From Pseudomonadota bacterium (GTDB taxonomy: Bacteria > Pseudomonadota > Alphaproteobacteria > Sphingomonadales > Sphingomonadaceae), in NCBI GenBank assembly GCA_023387085.1, contig JAEWIL010000203.1, positions 1 to 64,000 on the forward strand: DNA of 64,000 nucleotides, read 5' to 3'. Numbering within the stretch: the stretch's first letter is position 1; every line of letters begins with the position of its first letter. The position numbers and the translations under genes were made by a program. Of this stretch, positions 25,515 through 34,298 are shown piece after piece. The notes beneath the pieces were generated by a model that saw nothing but the letters and a program-made list of their open reading frames with translations, did not search any database and was not told where the DNA came from.

Positions 25515-26923
25515 CCCTCCCGCTGACCCTCCACCCCGACCGGCTGTTCCCGTCCGACCCCGATCAACGCGCCATCGCGCGCCGGCTTTATGAGGAGATC
25601 GCCGGTCTGCCGATCGTCAGCCCGCACGGGCACACCGATCCGGCGTGGTTCGCGGCCAACGCGCCGTTCGGCAACGCGGCGGAGCTGTTGCTCCACCCCG
25701 ACCATTATGTCTTCCGGATGCTCTATTCGCAGGGCGTTCCGCTCGATGCGCTGGGCATCGGCAATGCGGGGGCCGAACCCCGCGAAAGCTGGCGGCTGTT
25801 CGCGCAAAATTATCACCTGTTCCGCGGCACCCCGACGCGGATGTGGATGGACTGGGTATTTTCGGAAGCGTTCGGCATCGAGGTGCAGTTCGATTCCGAA
25901 ACCTGTGACCTTTACTACGACCGCATCACCGACGCGCTCGCGACCGATGCTTTCCGCCCGCGGGCGCTGTTCGACCGTTTCGGGATCGAGGTGATCGCGA
26001 CGACCGAGAGCCCGCTCGATACGCTCGACCATCACGCGCTCATCCGCGCCGCCAATGAAGGAGGCGAATGGGGCGGGCGCGTGATCACCACCTATCGACC
26101 CGACCCCGTCGTCGATCCCGAATTCGAGGGCTTCCGCGACAATCTCGCGCGCTTCTCGGAGCTGTCGGGCGAGGATGCCTTCTCCTATGCGGGCTATCTC
26201 GCGGCGCATCGCAACCGCCGCGCCTTCTTTGCGAGCATGGGTGCGACCTCGACCGACCACGGCCACCCGACCGCCGCGACCGCCGACCTGTCCCATGCCG
26301 AGGCCGAGGCGCTGTTCGCACGGGTCACCGGCGCCGATGTCAGCGCCGCCGATGCCGAACTGTTCCGCGCGCATATGTTGACGGCTATGGCCGGAATGAG
26401 CGTCGACGACGGGCTGGTGATGCAGATTCACCCCGGCGCGTTCCGCAATCATAATCCGTGGCTCTTCGAGCATTATGGCCGCGACAAGGGTGCCGATATC
26501 CCGATGAGCACCGACTATGTCCATGCGCTGCGTCCGCTGCTCGGCAAATATGGGAATGCGGCGGGGCTGACGATCATCCTCTTCACCCTCGACGAGACAA
26601 GCTACGCGCGCGAATTGGCGCCGCTCGCCGGCCATTATCCGGCGCTGAAGCTCGGCCCCGCCTGGTGGTTCCACGACAGTCCGGAGGGGATGCGGCGGTT
26701 CCGGTCGCAAATGACCGAGACGGCGGGCTTCTACAATACCGTCGGCTTCAACGACGATACCCGCGCCTTCCTGTCTATCCCCGCGCGCCACGATGTCGCG
26801 CGGCGCATCGATTGCGGCTTTCTGGCACAGCTCGTCGCGGAGCACCGGCTGGAGGAATGGGAGGCCGCCGACCTCGCCGTCGACCTCGGTTACAACCTTG
26901 CCAAGAGGGCCTATAAATTGTGA
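25511..26923 (+). CDS. uxaC: Glucuronate (uronate) isomerase UxaC
   Basis: 470-residue metal-dependent amidohydrolase-fold isomerase converting D-glucuronate to D-fructuronate (and galacturonate to tagaturonate). The N-terminal metal ligands are in IVSPHGHTDPAWF (~36-48). A long helical insert follows, and GPAWWFHDSPEGM (~380) and VGFNDDTRAFLSIPARHDV (~405-423) are typical of the family. Length is normal (470 in E. coli). Overlaps both neighbours by 4 bases, so it is tightly coupled in the operon. Confidence 0.95.
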   Translation: MTLPLTLHPDRLFPSDPDQRAIARRLYEEIAGLPIVSPHGHTDPAWFAANAPFGNAAELLLHPDHYVFRMLYSQGVPLDALGIGNAGAEPRESWRLFAQNYHLFRGTPTRMWMDWVFSEAFGIEVQFDSETCDLYYDRITDALATDAFRPRALFDRFGIEVIATTESPLDTLDHHALIRAANEGGEWGGRVITTYRPDPVVDPEFEGFRDNLARFSELSGEDAFSYAGYLAAHRNRRAFFASMGATSTDHGHPTAATADLSHAEAEALFARVTGADVSAADAELFRAHMLTAMAGMSVDDGLVMQIHPGAFRNHNPWLFEHYGRDKGADIPMSTDYVHALRPLLGKYGNAAGLTIILFTLDETSYARELAPLAGHYPALKLGPAWWFHDSPEGMRRFRSQMTETAGFYNTVGFNDDTRAFLSIPARHDVARRIDCGFLAQLVAEHRLEEWEAADLAVDLGYNLAKRAYKL

Positions 26924-28239
26924 GATTGTCGGCGCAAACACCGCTTCCCGCGTCGATAAGGACGCCGCAATATGATCGGGCCGCGCAGGCGGCGGGGATC
27001 GTCCATATCGGCATCGGCGCTTTCCACCGCGCGCATCAGGCGGTGTACACCGACGATGCGATGGGAGCGGGCGACCGCGACTGGGGAATCATCGGCGTTT
27101 CGTTGCGCTCGGGCGATGTCGCGGCGCAACTGAACCCGCAGGGCGGGCTCTATACCGTGAGTGCGCGTAGCGCGGCGGGAACCGAACTGCGCCTGATCGG
27201 CGCGGTTCGGGAGGTGCTCGTTGTCGCCGATCACCGACAGGCGGTCATCGATGCGATTGCCGCCCCGACGACGCATATCGTCAGCTTCACCGTGACCGAG
27301 AAGGGCTATCTGCGCCGCGCCGACGGTACGCTAGATGTCGCCGCGGCGACTGGAGGGGCGAGCTTCTATCGCCTTGTCGCCGCCGGCCTTGCCGCGCGCA
27401 AAGCCGCAGGGCTGCCGGGTCTGACGCTGCTCAGTTGCGACAATCTCGCGAACAACGGCGCGGTCCTGCGCCGGTTGATGCGCGACTATCTCGGTGCATA
27501 TCATCCCGATCTGTCGGCGTGGTTCGATGGCGAATGCACCTGTCCCGCAACGATGGTTGACCGCATCGTTCCCGCGACGACCGACGCCGACCGCGCGGCA
27601 GTGGAAACGGCGCTCGGCGCGCGCGACGAAGGCGCGGTGGTCACCGAAGGTTTCTGCCAATGGGTGATCGAGGATGATTTCGCCGGCCCGCGCCCGCGCT
27701 GGGAAATCGCAGGCGCTGAACTGGTCGCCGATGTCGCACCCTATGAAACCGCGAAGCTGCGCATGCTCAACGGCGCGCATTCGGCGCTCGCCTATGTCGG
27801 GCTGGGGAAAGGCCATGAATTCGTCCATCAGGCGATCGCCGACCCCGAAATCCGGTCCCTCATCGAACAGCTGATGCGCCATGAGGCCGCGCCGACGATC
27901 GACGCGGCACCGGGGCAGGACCTCGCAGCCTATGTCGATGCGCTGCTGGATCGCTTTGCGAACCCCGCGCTGCACCACCGGCTGATCCAGATCGCGATGG
28001 ACGGCAGCCAGAAGATCCCGCAGCGCTGGCTCGAGACGCTGGCGTGGCATCAGGTTCGCAGGCAGTGCTGCCCGTCCCTGGAGGTTGCGATTGCGGCTTG
28101 GATCGCCTTCCTGCGTAGCGACCATCCGGTCGACGATCCGCTGGCGGTCAGGCTGCGCGAAGCAGCGGCGAGTCCCTATGCGGTTGAAAGGATATTCGGC
28201 GCGGGCGGTCTGATCGCCTCCGGATGGACACCGGCCTGA
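26920..28239 (+). CDS. uxuB: D-mannonate oxidoreductase (fructuronate reductase) UxuB
   Basis: 439-residue member of the mannitol dehydrogenase family, which reduces D-fructuronate to D-mannonate with NADH. The nucleotide-binding segment is VHIGIGAFHRAHQAVY (~28-43), and the active-site Lys block KLRMLNGAHSALAYVG (~285-300) is clear. The gene is shorter than UxuB of E. coli (486). Mannonate dehydratase UxuA, needed next, is not in the window. The last 64 bases overlap the 3' end of the convergent LysR gene. Confidence 0.9.
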   Translation: MRLSAQTPLPASIRTPQYDRAAQAAGIVHIGIGAFHRAHQAVYTDDAMGAGDRDWGIIGVSLRSGDVAAQLNPQGGLYTVSARSAAGTELRLIGAVREVLVVADHRQAVIDAIAAPTTHIVSFTVTEKGYLRRADGTLDVAAATGGASFYRLVAAGLAARKAAGLPGLTLLSCDNLANNGAVLRRLMRDYLGAYHPDLSAWFDGECTCPATMVDRIVPATTDADRAAVETALGARDEGAVVTEGFCQWVIEDDFAGPRPRWEIAGAELVADVAPYETAKLRMLNGAHSALAYVGLGKGHEFVHQAIADPEIRSLIEQLMRHEAAPTIDAAPGQDLAAYVDALLDRFANPALHHRLIQIAMDGSQKIPQRWLETLAWHQVRRQCCPSLEVAIAAWIAFLRSDHPVDDPLAVRLREAAASPYAVERIFGAGGLIASGWTPA

Positions 28240-29123
28240 GCCGGCACCAGCAATCCCCGGCTCTCGCGTACTTCGCTATCCAGCCAGTCGATAAACGCCC
28301 GGATGCGCGGTTGAGGCGCGACGTCGCGGTGGAGGGCGAGCCAGAAGGCGCGCGCGATCGTCTGTTCGGGGCGCACGCGTACCAGTGCCGGATCGTCCGC
28401 CGCGAGAAAACAGGGGAGGACGCCGACCCCGGCGCCGCCCGCGATCATCCGTCGCTGGGCGAGGATCGACGAGGAGCGCACATTGGCGCGCAGCCCCGGC
28501 TCGATCTCGCCGAGATAGTCGAGTTCGGGCGCGTAGAGGATATCGGGCACATAGCCGATCACCGGGATGCCCGCGCGCGACAGCGGCGCGTCGGCGACCG
28601 CCGTCTGCCAATCGGGGCGGTCGGCGGGAGCGTAAATACCCAGGCTGTAATCCGAAAGTTTGCGCGTGATCAGCGGCCCCTTGCGGGGCCGGGCAAGCAG
28701 CACCGCCATATCGGCCTCGCGCCGCGACGGATTGAGAAAACCCGATGAAGCGACAAGGTCGATCTCGATCTCGGGATGCGCCGCGACGAATCCCGCGAGG
28801 CGCGGCGCGATGAAGCTGTTGCCGAAGCCTTCGGAAACGCTGACGCGGAGTTGCCCCGACAGGCCAGACCCGTCTTCGCGCGCCGAATGAATTCGCGCTG
28901 CCGCCGTTGCCATCGCTTCGGCGTGCGGAAGCAGCGCGCGGCCCGCTCCTGTCAGAACGAACCCCGTCGGCGCGCGTTCGAACAATGTCTGGCCGAGCGC
29001 GGCCTCCAAGGCGCTGACGTGTCGGCTGACCGTCGTTGCATCGACATGCAACGCCGCGCCGGCGCGTGCGAGCGTGCCATGATGCGCGACAAACAGAAAA
29101 TATTGCAGCTTGTCCCAATCCAT
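28176..29123 (-). CDS. LysR-family transcriptional regulator
   Basis: 315-residue regulator. The winged helix-turn-helix spans residues ~1-60 (LQYFLFVAHHGTLARAGAAL, then VSRHVSALEAALGQTLFERAPTGF); the effector domain follows from ~90. The ATG at 29123 (MDWDKLQYFL) fits the family N-terminus; upstream in-frame codons lie in the promoter. Divergent from mmsA with 97 bases between, the classical LysR arrangement, so mmsA and the valine cluster are its likely target. Its stop lies inside uxuB. Confidence 0.88.
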   Translation of the reverse strand: MDWDKLQYFLFVAHHGTLARAGAALHVDATTVSRHVSALEAALGQTLFERAPTGFVLTGAGRALLPHAEAMATAAARIHSAREDGSGLSGQLRVSVSEGFGNSFIAPRLAGFVAAHPEIEIDLVASSGFLNPSRREADMAVLLARPRKGPLITRKLSDYSLGIYAPADRPDWQTAVADAPLSRAGIPVIGYVPDILYAPELDYLGEIEPGLRANVRSSSILAQRRMIAGGAGVGVLPCFLAADDPALVRVRPEQTIARAFWLALHRDVAPQPRIRAFIDWLDSEVRESRGLLVPAQAGVHPEAIRPPAPNILSTA

Positions 29124-29127
29124 AACC

Positions 29128-29168
29128 TGCAAATATGCAGTATGGGTCTGCAAGTCTATCCCTTGCAA
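29128..29168. promoter_or_regulatory. Cluster of TGCA half-sites between the LysR gene and mmsA
   Basis: TGCAAATATGCA (29128-29139) is followed by TGCA at 29149 and TTGCAA at 29163-29168, four TGCA cores within 41 bases of the divergent spacer. LysR regulators bind repeated dyad half-sites in such places. No other regulator gene is nearby. Suggestive only. Confidence 0.35.
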
Positions 29169-29220
29169 TCGCCCCGCAACTCGGCTGTGGCAGCGGCAAC
29201 ATCTTGCGGGAGACTTGGAT

Positions 29221-30714
29221 ATGCGACAGATCGACCACTATATCGTCGGCGGCGCCGGCGGCGGCAGCCGCTTCGGCGATGTCCTCGACCCCAATAATGG
29301 CGGCGTGCAGGCCCAGGTCGCGCTTGGCGACCGCGCCATCCTCGACCGCGCGGTCGCCGCGGCGAAGAAGGCGCAGCCTGCCTGGGCCGCGACGAACCCG
29401 CAGCGCCGCGCGCGCGTGATGTTCGAATTCAAGCGCCTCGTCGAAGCGAATATGAACCAGCTCGCCGAAATGCTCTCGTCGGAGCATGGCAAGGTGATCG
29501 CCGACTCGAAGGGCGACATCCAGCGCGGCCTTGAAGTCATCGAATTCTGCTGCGGCATCCCGCATGTGCTGAAGGGCGAATATACGCAGGGCGCGGGCCC
29601 CGGGATCGACGTCTATTCGATGCGCCAGCCGATCGGCATCGGCGCGGGCATTACTCCGTTCAACTTCCCCGCGATGATCCCGCTGTGGATGGGCGGCGTC
29701 GCGACCGCGGTCGGCAACGCCTTCATCCTGAAGCCCAGCGAGCGCGATCCGTCGGTCCCCGTTCGCCTGTCGGAGCTGTTCCTCGAAGCCGGCATGCCCG
29801 AGGGCATTTTCCAGACCGTCCATGGCGACAAGGAAATGGTCGATGCTATCCTCGATCATCCCGACATCGGCGCGGTCAGCTTCGTCGGGTCTTCGGACAT
29901 CGCTCATTATGTCTATAACCGCGGGGTTTCGAACGGAAAGCGCGTGCAGGCGATGGGCGGGGCGAAGAACCATGGCATCGTCATGCCCGACGCCGATCTC
30001 GACCAGGTGGTGGGCGACCTGTGCGGCGCGGCCTTCGGCTCGGCGGGCGAGCGCTGCATGGCGTTGCCGGTCGTGGTGCCGGTGGGCGAGGATACCGCCA
30101 ATCGCCTGCGCGAAAAGCTGGTTCCGGCGATCGAGGCGCTGCGCGTCGGCGTGTCGACCGATGCCGAAGCGCATTACGGCCCCGTCGTGACGCAGGCGCA
30201 CAAGGACAAGGTCGAAGGCTGGATCGCCAAATGCGCCGAGGAAGGCGCCGAGCTCGTCGTCGACGGGCGCGGCTTCACGCTGCAGGGCCATGAAAAGGGC
30301 TTCTTCGTTGGCCCGACGCTGTTCGACCATGTCACCCCCGACATGGAAAGCTACAGGGAGGAAATCTTCGGCCCCGTGCTGCAGATCGTCCGCGCGCCCG
30401 ACTTCGAAGCCGCGCTCGAACTGCCGTCGAAGCACCAATATGGCAACGGCGTCGCGATCTTCACGCGCAACGGCCACGCCGCACGCGAATTCGCGGCGCG
30501 CGTCAATGTCGGCATGGTCGGCATCAACGTGCCGATTCCGGTCCCCGTCGCCTATCACACCTTTGGCGGCTGGAAGCGGTCGGCGTTCGGCGACACCAAC
30601 CAGCACGGCATGGAAGGCGTGAAATTCTGGACCAAGGTCAAGACCGTCACCGCGCGCTGGCCCGACGGATCGCCCGACGGCGGCAACGCCTTCGTCATCC
30701 CGACGATGGGGTAA
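29221..30714 (+). CDS. mmsA: Methylmalonate-semialdehyde dehydrogenase (CoA-acylating)
   Basis: 497-residue aldehyde dehydrogenase that turns methylmalonate semialdehyde into propionyl-CoA, the last step specific to valine (and thymine) breakdown. Family blocks are QPIGIGAGITPFNFPAMIPLW (~138-158), GGAKNHGIVMPDADLD (~243) and the nucleophile Cys in GSAGERCMALPVVV (~278). Length matches MmsA. The ATG at 29221 was chosen by comparison with the family start; the frame is open further upstream only through the promoter. First gene of the valine cluster. Confidence 0.95.
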   Translation: MRQIDHYIVGGAGGGSRFGDVLDPNNGGVQAQVALGDRAILDRAVAAAKKAQPAWAATNPQRRARVMFEFKRLVEANMNQLAEMLSSEHGKVIADSKGDIQRGLEVIEFCCGIPHVLKGEYTQGAGPGIDVYSMRQPIGIGAGITPFNFPAMIPLWMGGVATAVGNAFILKPSERDPSVPVRLSELFLEAGMPEGIFQTVHGDKEMVDAILDHPDIGAVSFVGSSDIAHYVYNRGVSNGKRVQAMGGAKNHGIVMPDADLDQVVGDLCGAAFGSAGERCMALPVVVPVGEDTANRLREKLVPAIEALRVGVSTDAEAHYGPVVTQAHKDKVEGWIAKCAEEGAELVVDGRGFTLQGHEKGFFVGPTLFDHVTPDMESYREEIFGPVLQIVRAPDFEAALELPSKHQYGNGVAIFTRNGHAAREFAARVNVGMVGINVPIPVPVAYHTFGGWKRSAFGDTNQHGMEGVKFWTKVKTVTARWPDGSPDGGNAFVIPTMG

Positions 30715-30721
30715 GCCGGCG

Positions 30722-31660
30722 TTGCTGCGCCGGCTGCTCATTCCCCTGATGCTTCTGTCGCTGCTGCCGGTTCCGGCGGCGGCGCAGAAGGTGATCGCGC
30801 TGTCGTTCGACGATGTGCCGCGCGGTCGCGGCGCTTTTTTTAAACCCGAAGAACGCACGAAGCGGATCATCGCCGAGCTGAAGAAGGCGAAGGCGCCGCA
30901 AGCCGTCTTCTTCGTCAATCCCTGCCGGATCGGCACGGACGACGGCGTCGGCGGAGCCGAACGGATCGCAGCCTATGTTGCGGCGGGCCATGTCATCGCC
31001 AACCACAGCTGCACGCACTCGCATCTGAACGCGACCACCGCCGACGCCTATCTCGCCGACATCGACGTGGCCGAGACCTGGCTGAAGGACCGGCCCGGCC
31101 ATCGTCCATGGTTCCGCTTCCCCTTTCTCGACGAGGGCGGGAAGGACAAGGCTAAGCGCGATGCCGTACGTGCGGGCCTCGCGGCGCGCGGGCTCCGCAA
31201 CGGTTATGTCACCGCCGAAAGCTCGGACTGGCGGCTCGAGGCTCTAGCCGTCGATGCGGTGCGCGCGGGCAAGACGGTCGACCGCAAGGCGCTCGGCCAA
31301 CTTTACGTGCGCTGGCACGTCGAGGCCGCCGATTTCGCCGATGGGCTGATGCAGCAGGCCATCGGCCGCCAGCCGGTGCAGATGATGCTGCTCCACGAAA
31401 CCGATCTGGCCGCGCTCCATATCGGCGAACTCGTTCGCGCCCTGCGAGAGGATGGCTGGACGATCGTTAGCGCCGACGCAGCCTATGCCGATCCGATCGG
31501 CGCGCTCATGCCCGACACGCCGTCGGCGAGCGGTACGCTGACCGAGGCGCTGGCGTGGGAACGCGGGCTGCCTGCGCCGCGCTGGTATCGCTATAACGAG
31601 GCCGCGCCCGCGACCGCCGAATTTCGCGCCAAGGTGCTGCACGAAAGGGCGGCCGAATGA
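30722..31660 (+). CDS. Secreted polysaccharide deacetylase (NodB domain)
   Basis: 312-residue carbohydrate esterase family 4-like protein. A signal peptide (residues ~1-21, ending PVPAAA) precedes the NodB core: SFDD (catalytic/metal Asp, ~28), NHSCTHSHLN with the His pair binding metal (~97-106), and RFPFLDEGG (~136). It would remove acetyl groups from cell-wall or extracellular polysaccharide. The start is a TTG 7 bases after mmsA; it restores a charged n-region, while the ATG at 30749 would leave a very short signal. Placement in a valine operon has no evident metabolic reason. Confidence 0.82.
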   Translation: MLRRLLIPLMLLSLLPVPAAAQKVIALSFDDVPRGRGAFFKPEERTKRIIAELKKAKAPQAVFFVNPCRIGTDDGVGGAERIAAYVAAGHVIANHSCTHSHLNATTADAYLADIDVAETWLKDRPGHRPWFRFPFLDEGGKDKAKRDAVRAGLAARGLRNGYVTAESSDWRLEALAVDAVRAGKTVDRKALGQLYVRWHVEAADFADGLMQQAIGRQPVQMMLLHETDLAALHIGELVRALREDGWTIVSADAAYADPIGALMPDTPSASGTLTEALAWERGLPAPRWYRYNEAAPATAEFRAKVLHERAAE

Positions 31661-31707
31661 AACCCGCGCCCCGCCCCGGACATTTCTCCTGTCGAAGGAG
31701 AAAGATC

Positions 31708-32250
31708 ATGATCCGGTACGCATTTTCCGCAACACTTCTGCTGCTTGCCGCGTGCGGCGGCGGCAGCAAGGATGAGCAGGCGGTTCCCGACGAGGCCGCA
31801 GGCAAAGCCGCGCCGATGGTCCCCGAGGCAGCGCCCGCTGCGCCGTCCGCGGCGCAGGAGAGTCCGCCCGACTATGTCGCCGATCCTGCGGTGGGGCCGC
31901 CCGCGAAGCCCGAGCCCGGTATCGGCACCGGCGAAGCGGTGATCCCGGCAATGATCCAGGGACGCTGGGCGCTCAACGCGGCCGACTGCCAGGCCAAACG
32001 CGGTACCGACCTGACCGCGCTCGCGATCGACGCGACGAGCCTCAGCTTCTATGAATCGCATGGCGTTCTGGCGCGAATTCGTGAGCGCAGCACCACGCGG
32101 CTCGTTGCCGATTACAAATTCAGCGGCGAGGGCGAGGATTGGGACCGGCTGATGCAACTCACCGTCGAGGATGGCGGCAAGACGCTCGTCCGCCGCGACT
32201 ATGGCGAGGGTGCCGTGCCCGAGGCGATGCGCTATAGCCGCTGCGCCTGA
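31708..32250 (+). CDS. Hypothetical lipoprotein
   Basis: 180-residue lipoprotein of unknown function. Signal peptide with lipobox LLAAC (Cys ~17), then an Ala/Pro-rich low-complexity linker (~18-75) and a small C-terminal domain starting IQGRWALNAADCQ and ending MRYSRCA, with one Cys at each end that may pair. The domain looks like a small lipocalin-like beta fold found in sphingomonad lipoproteins, but I cannot name a family with confidence. AAGGAG stands 8 bases before the ATG; the frame is open upstream to 31657. Confidence 0.7.
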   Translation: MIRYAFSATLLLLAACGGGSKDEQAVPDEAAGKAAPMVPEAAPAAPSAAQESPPDYVADPAVGPPAKPEPGIGTGEAVIPAMIQGRWALNAADCQAKRGTDLTALAIDATSLSFYESHGVLARIRERSTTRLVADYKFSGEGEDWDRLMQLTVEDGGKTLVRRDYGEGAVPEAMRYSRCA

Positions 32251-32269
32251 TGGCAAGAATGGGAGACTC

Positions 32270-32578
32270 ATGATGGATATTCGACTGTTCGCAATCGCCG
32301 CCTCCGCCCTGCCGCTGGCCGCCTGCGCGGGAAGCGAAGGTCCCGCCGGATCGGCCCCGCCGCCGCCCGCCGAAATGACGTGCAATGCCGATGCGGGACA
32401 AGCCTTCGTCGGCCAGACCGCAACGCCCGATCTGGGCGGTGCGATCGTCAAGGCGACCGGCGCGCGGACGCTGCGGTGGGGTCCGCCGCGCTCGGCGATG
32501 ACGATGGACTACCGGCAGGACCGGGTGAATGCGATGTACGACGATGCCTACAAGATCACGCAGGTGACTTGTGGCTGA
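32270..32578 (+). CDS. I78-family peptidase inhibitor lipoprotein
   Basis: 102-residue lipoprotein. A short signal peptide with LAAC lipobox is followed by a potato-inhibitor-like I78 domain: DAGQAFVGQTAT (~43-54), TMDYRQDRVNAMYD (~81-94) and the terminal ITQVTCG. I78 proteins inhibit serine proteases such as subtilisin; the physiological target here is unknown. Start is the first of two tandem ATGs after GGGAG. Its end overlaps the RidA gene by 8 bases, so the two are co-transcribed. Confidence 0.8.
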   Translation: MMDIRLFAIAASALPLAACAGSEGPAGSAPPPPAEMTCNADAGQAFVGQTATPDLGGAIVKATGARTLRWGPPRSAMTMDYRQDRVNAMYDDAYKITQVTCG

Positions 32579-32975
32579 ATCCGGCCGCCGCAATCACAGC
32601 TCGGCCTCCCCGTTCGAACCCGTTTACGGCTATAGTCGCGCGGTTCGGGTGGGGAACCGCATCGACGTCGCCGGCTGCGCGCCGATCGAGCCCGCCGGCC
32701 CATCGACGCCGGGCGATGCGGGCGCGCAGGCGACGCGCTGCCTGACGATCATCCAAGAGGCGCTCGAAGCGCTCGGCGGTTCGCCCGCCGATGTCGTGCG
32801 TACGCGCATGTATATTACCGACGCGGCCGATGCCGACCTCGTCGGGCGCGCGCATGGCGCGATGTTCGGCAATATCCGCCCCGCGTCCACGATGCTCGTT
32901 ATTCCCGCGCTGATCCGCCCCGAGTGGAAAGTCGAGATCGAGGCCGAAGCCATCATCAACGAGAAGACCGCATGA
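32571..32975 (+). CDS. RidA/YjgF-family enamine/imine deaminase
   Basis: 134-residue protein of the RidA family, which hydrolyses reactive enamines and imines formed from amino acids by PLP enzymes, protecting the cell. Typical elements are YSRAVRVGNRIDVAG (~20-34), the ALEALGGSPADVVRTRMYITD stretch (~64-84) and the C-terminal RPEWKVEIEAEAI where the family's conserved Glu sits. GTG start, overlapping the I78 gene by 8 bases; the acyl-CoA dehydrogenase starts on its stop (ATGA). Its link to amino-acid catabolism fits the valine cluster. Confidence 0.88.
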   Translation: MAESGRRNHSSASPFEPVYGYSRAVRVGNRIDVAGCAPIEPAGPSTPGDAGAQATRCLTIIQEALEALGGSPADVVRTRMYITDAADADLVGRAHGAMFGNIRPASTMLVIPALIRPEWKVEIEAEAIINEKTA

Positions 32976-34117
32976 CCGACCAGTTCCAGCTTACCGACGA
33001 CCAGCTCGCCATTCAGGACATGGCGCGCAAATTCACCGCCGATCGCATCACGACCTTCGCGGCCGGATGGGACGAGAAGAGTCACTATCCCGTCGACGTG
33101 TGGAAGGCGGCGGGCGAACTCGGTTTCGGCGCAATCTATGTTGCCGAGGAATCGGGCGGTATCGGACTCGGCCGGTTGGAGGCGGCGCTGATCATGGAGG
33201 CGATGGCCTATGGCTGCCCCGCGACCAGCGCCTATATCTCGATCCACAATATGGCGACCTGGATGATCGACCGCTTCGGCGGGGCGGAGCTCAAGCAACG
33301 CTGTCTGCCAAGCCTTGTGAGCATGGAAAAGATCGCGAGCTATTGCCTCACCGAACCGGGTTCGGGTTCCGACGCCGCGGCGCTCAAGACCACGGCGAAA
33401 CGCGACGGCGACCATTATGTGCTCAACGGCACCAAGCAGTTCATCTCGGGCGCGGGCGTCAATGACGTCTATGTCTGCATGGTCCGCACCGGCGAGGAAA
33501 AGTCGAAGGGGATCAGCTGCATCGTCGTCGAAAAGGACACGCCGGGCCTCAGCTTCGGGGCGCCGGAAAAGAAACTGGGCTGGAACGCCTCGCCCACCGC
33601 GCAGGTGATTTTCGAGGATTGCCGTGTCCCCGTCGAAAATCTCGTCGGCGCAGAAGGCGACGGCTTCCGCTTCGCGATGGCGGGGCTCGACGGCGGGCGC
33701 CTCAACATCGGCGCCTGCTCGCTCGGCGGCGCGCAGCGTTGCCTCGACGAGGCGATCGCCTACACCAAGGATCGCCAGCAGTTCGGCCAACCCGTCGCCG
33801 ATTTCCAGAACACCCAGTTCATGCTCGCGGACATGGCCACCGATCTGGAGGCTGCGCGCGCGCTGCTCTATCTCGCCGCGGCGAAGGTGACGGCGAACGC
33901 TCCCGACAAGTCGCGCTTCTCGGCAATGGCCAAGCGGCTCGCCACCGACAATGGCAGTCGGATCGTCAACGACGCGCTCCAGCTGTTCGGCGGCTACGGT
34001 TATTTGAAGGATTATCCGATCGAGCGTTTCTGGCGCGACCTGCGCGTCCATTCGATCCTCGAAGGCACCAATCAGGTGATGCGGATGATCGTCGGAAGGG
34101 ACCTGCTGAGGCAGTAG
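32972..34117 (+). CDS. Isobutyryl-CoA dehydrogenase-like acyl-CoA dehydrogenase
   Basis: 381-residue FAD enzyme, proposed to oxidise isobutyryl-CoA to methacrylyl-CoA in valine degradation. FAD-binding signatures SYCLTEPGSGSDAAAL (~125-140) and DRQQFGQPVADFQ (~265) are present. The catalytic Glu is in LEGTNQV near residue 364, as in ACAD8-type enzymes. Length is standard. Neighbours mmsA, mmsB, crotonase and hydrolase provide every other step between isobutyryl-CoA and propionyl-CoA, which supports the assignment. Confidence 0.9.
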   Translation: MTDQFQLTDDQLAIQDMARKFTADRITTFAAGWDEKSHYPVDVWKAAGELGFGAIYVAEESGGIGLGRLEAALIMEAMAYGCPATSAYISIHNMATWMIDRFGGAELKQRCLPSLVSMEKIASYCLTEPGSGSDAAALKTTAKRDGDHYVLNGTKQFISGAGVNDVYVCMVRTGEEKSKGISCIVVEKDTPGLSFGAPEKKLGWNASPTAQVIFEDCRVPVENLVGAEGDGFRFAMAGLDGGRLNIGACSLGGAQRCLDEAIAYTKDRQQFGQPVADFQNTQFMLADMATDLEAARALLYLAAAKVTANAPDKSRFSAMAKRLATDNGSRIVNDALQLFGGYGYLKDYPIERFWRDLRVHSILEGTNQVMRMIVGRDLLRQ

Positions 34118-34123
34118 AATTTT

Positions 34124-34284
34124 CCCTCTCCCGTTGGGAGAGGGTTGCGCAGACTTGCCAGCTTGCTGGCTAGTCGCAGCTGGGTGAGGGGCGGGGTGCC
34201 AACGATACGGCTCAACCCCCCATCCAACTCCGCCTGACCGCTTGCAGCGGCAAGGCTCCATATCCTTCTCCCGACGGGAGAAGG
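34124..34284. repeat. Composite intergenic repeat (CCCTCTCCC hairpin type), copy 1
   Basis: Fills the gap before the hydrolase gene. It opens with CCCTCTCCC/GGGAGAGGG (9-bp arms, 3-base loop, 34124-34144). A CAGACTTGCCAGCTTGCTGG block follows, and a closing hairpin CCTTCTCCC/GGGAGAAGG at 34264-34284. The block recurs with few changes at 52275-52387. No coding potential seen. Confidence 0.75.
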
Positions 34285-34298
34285 TTTTGAGAGGGTTT

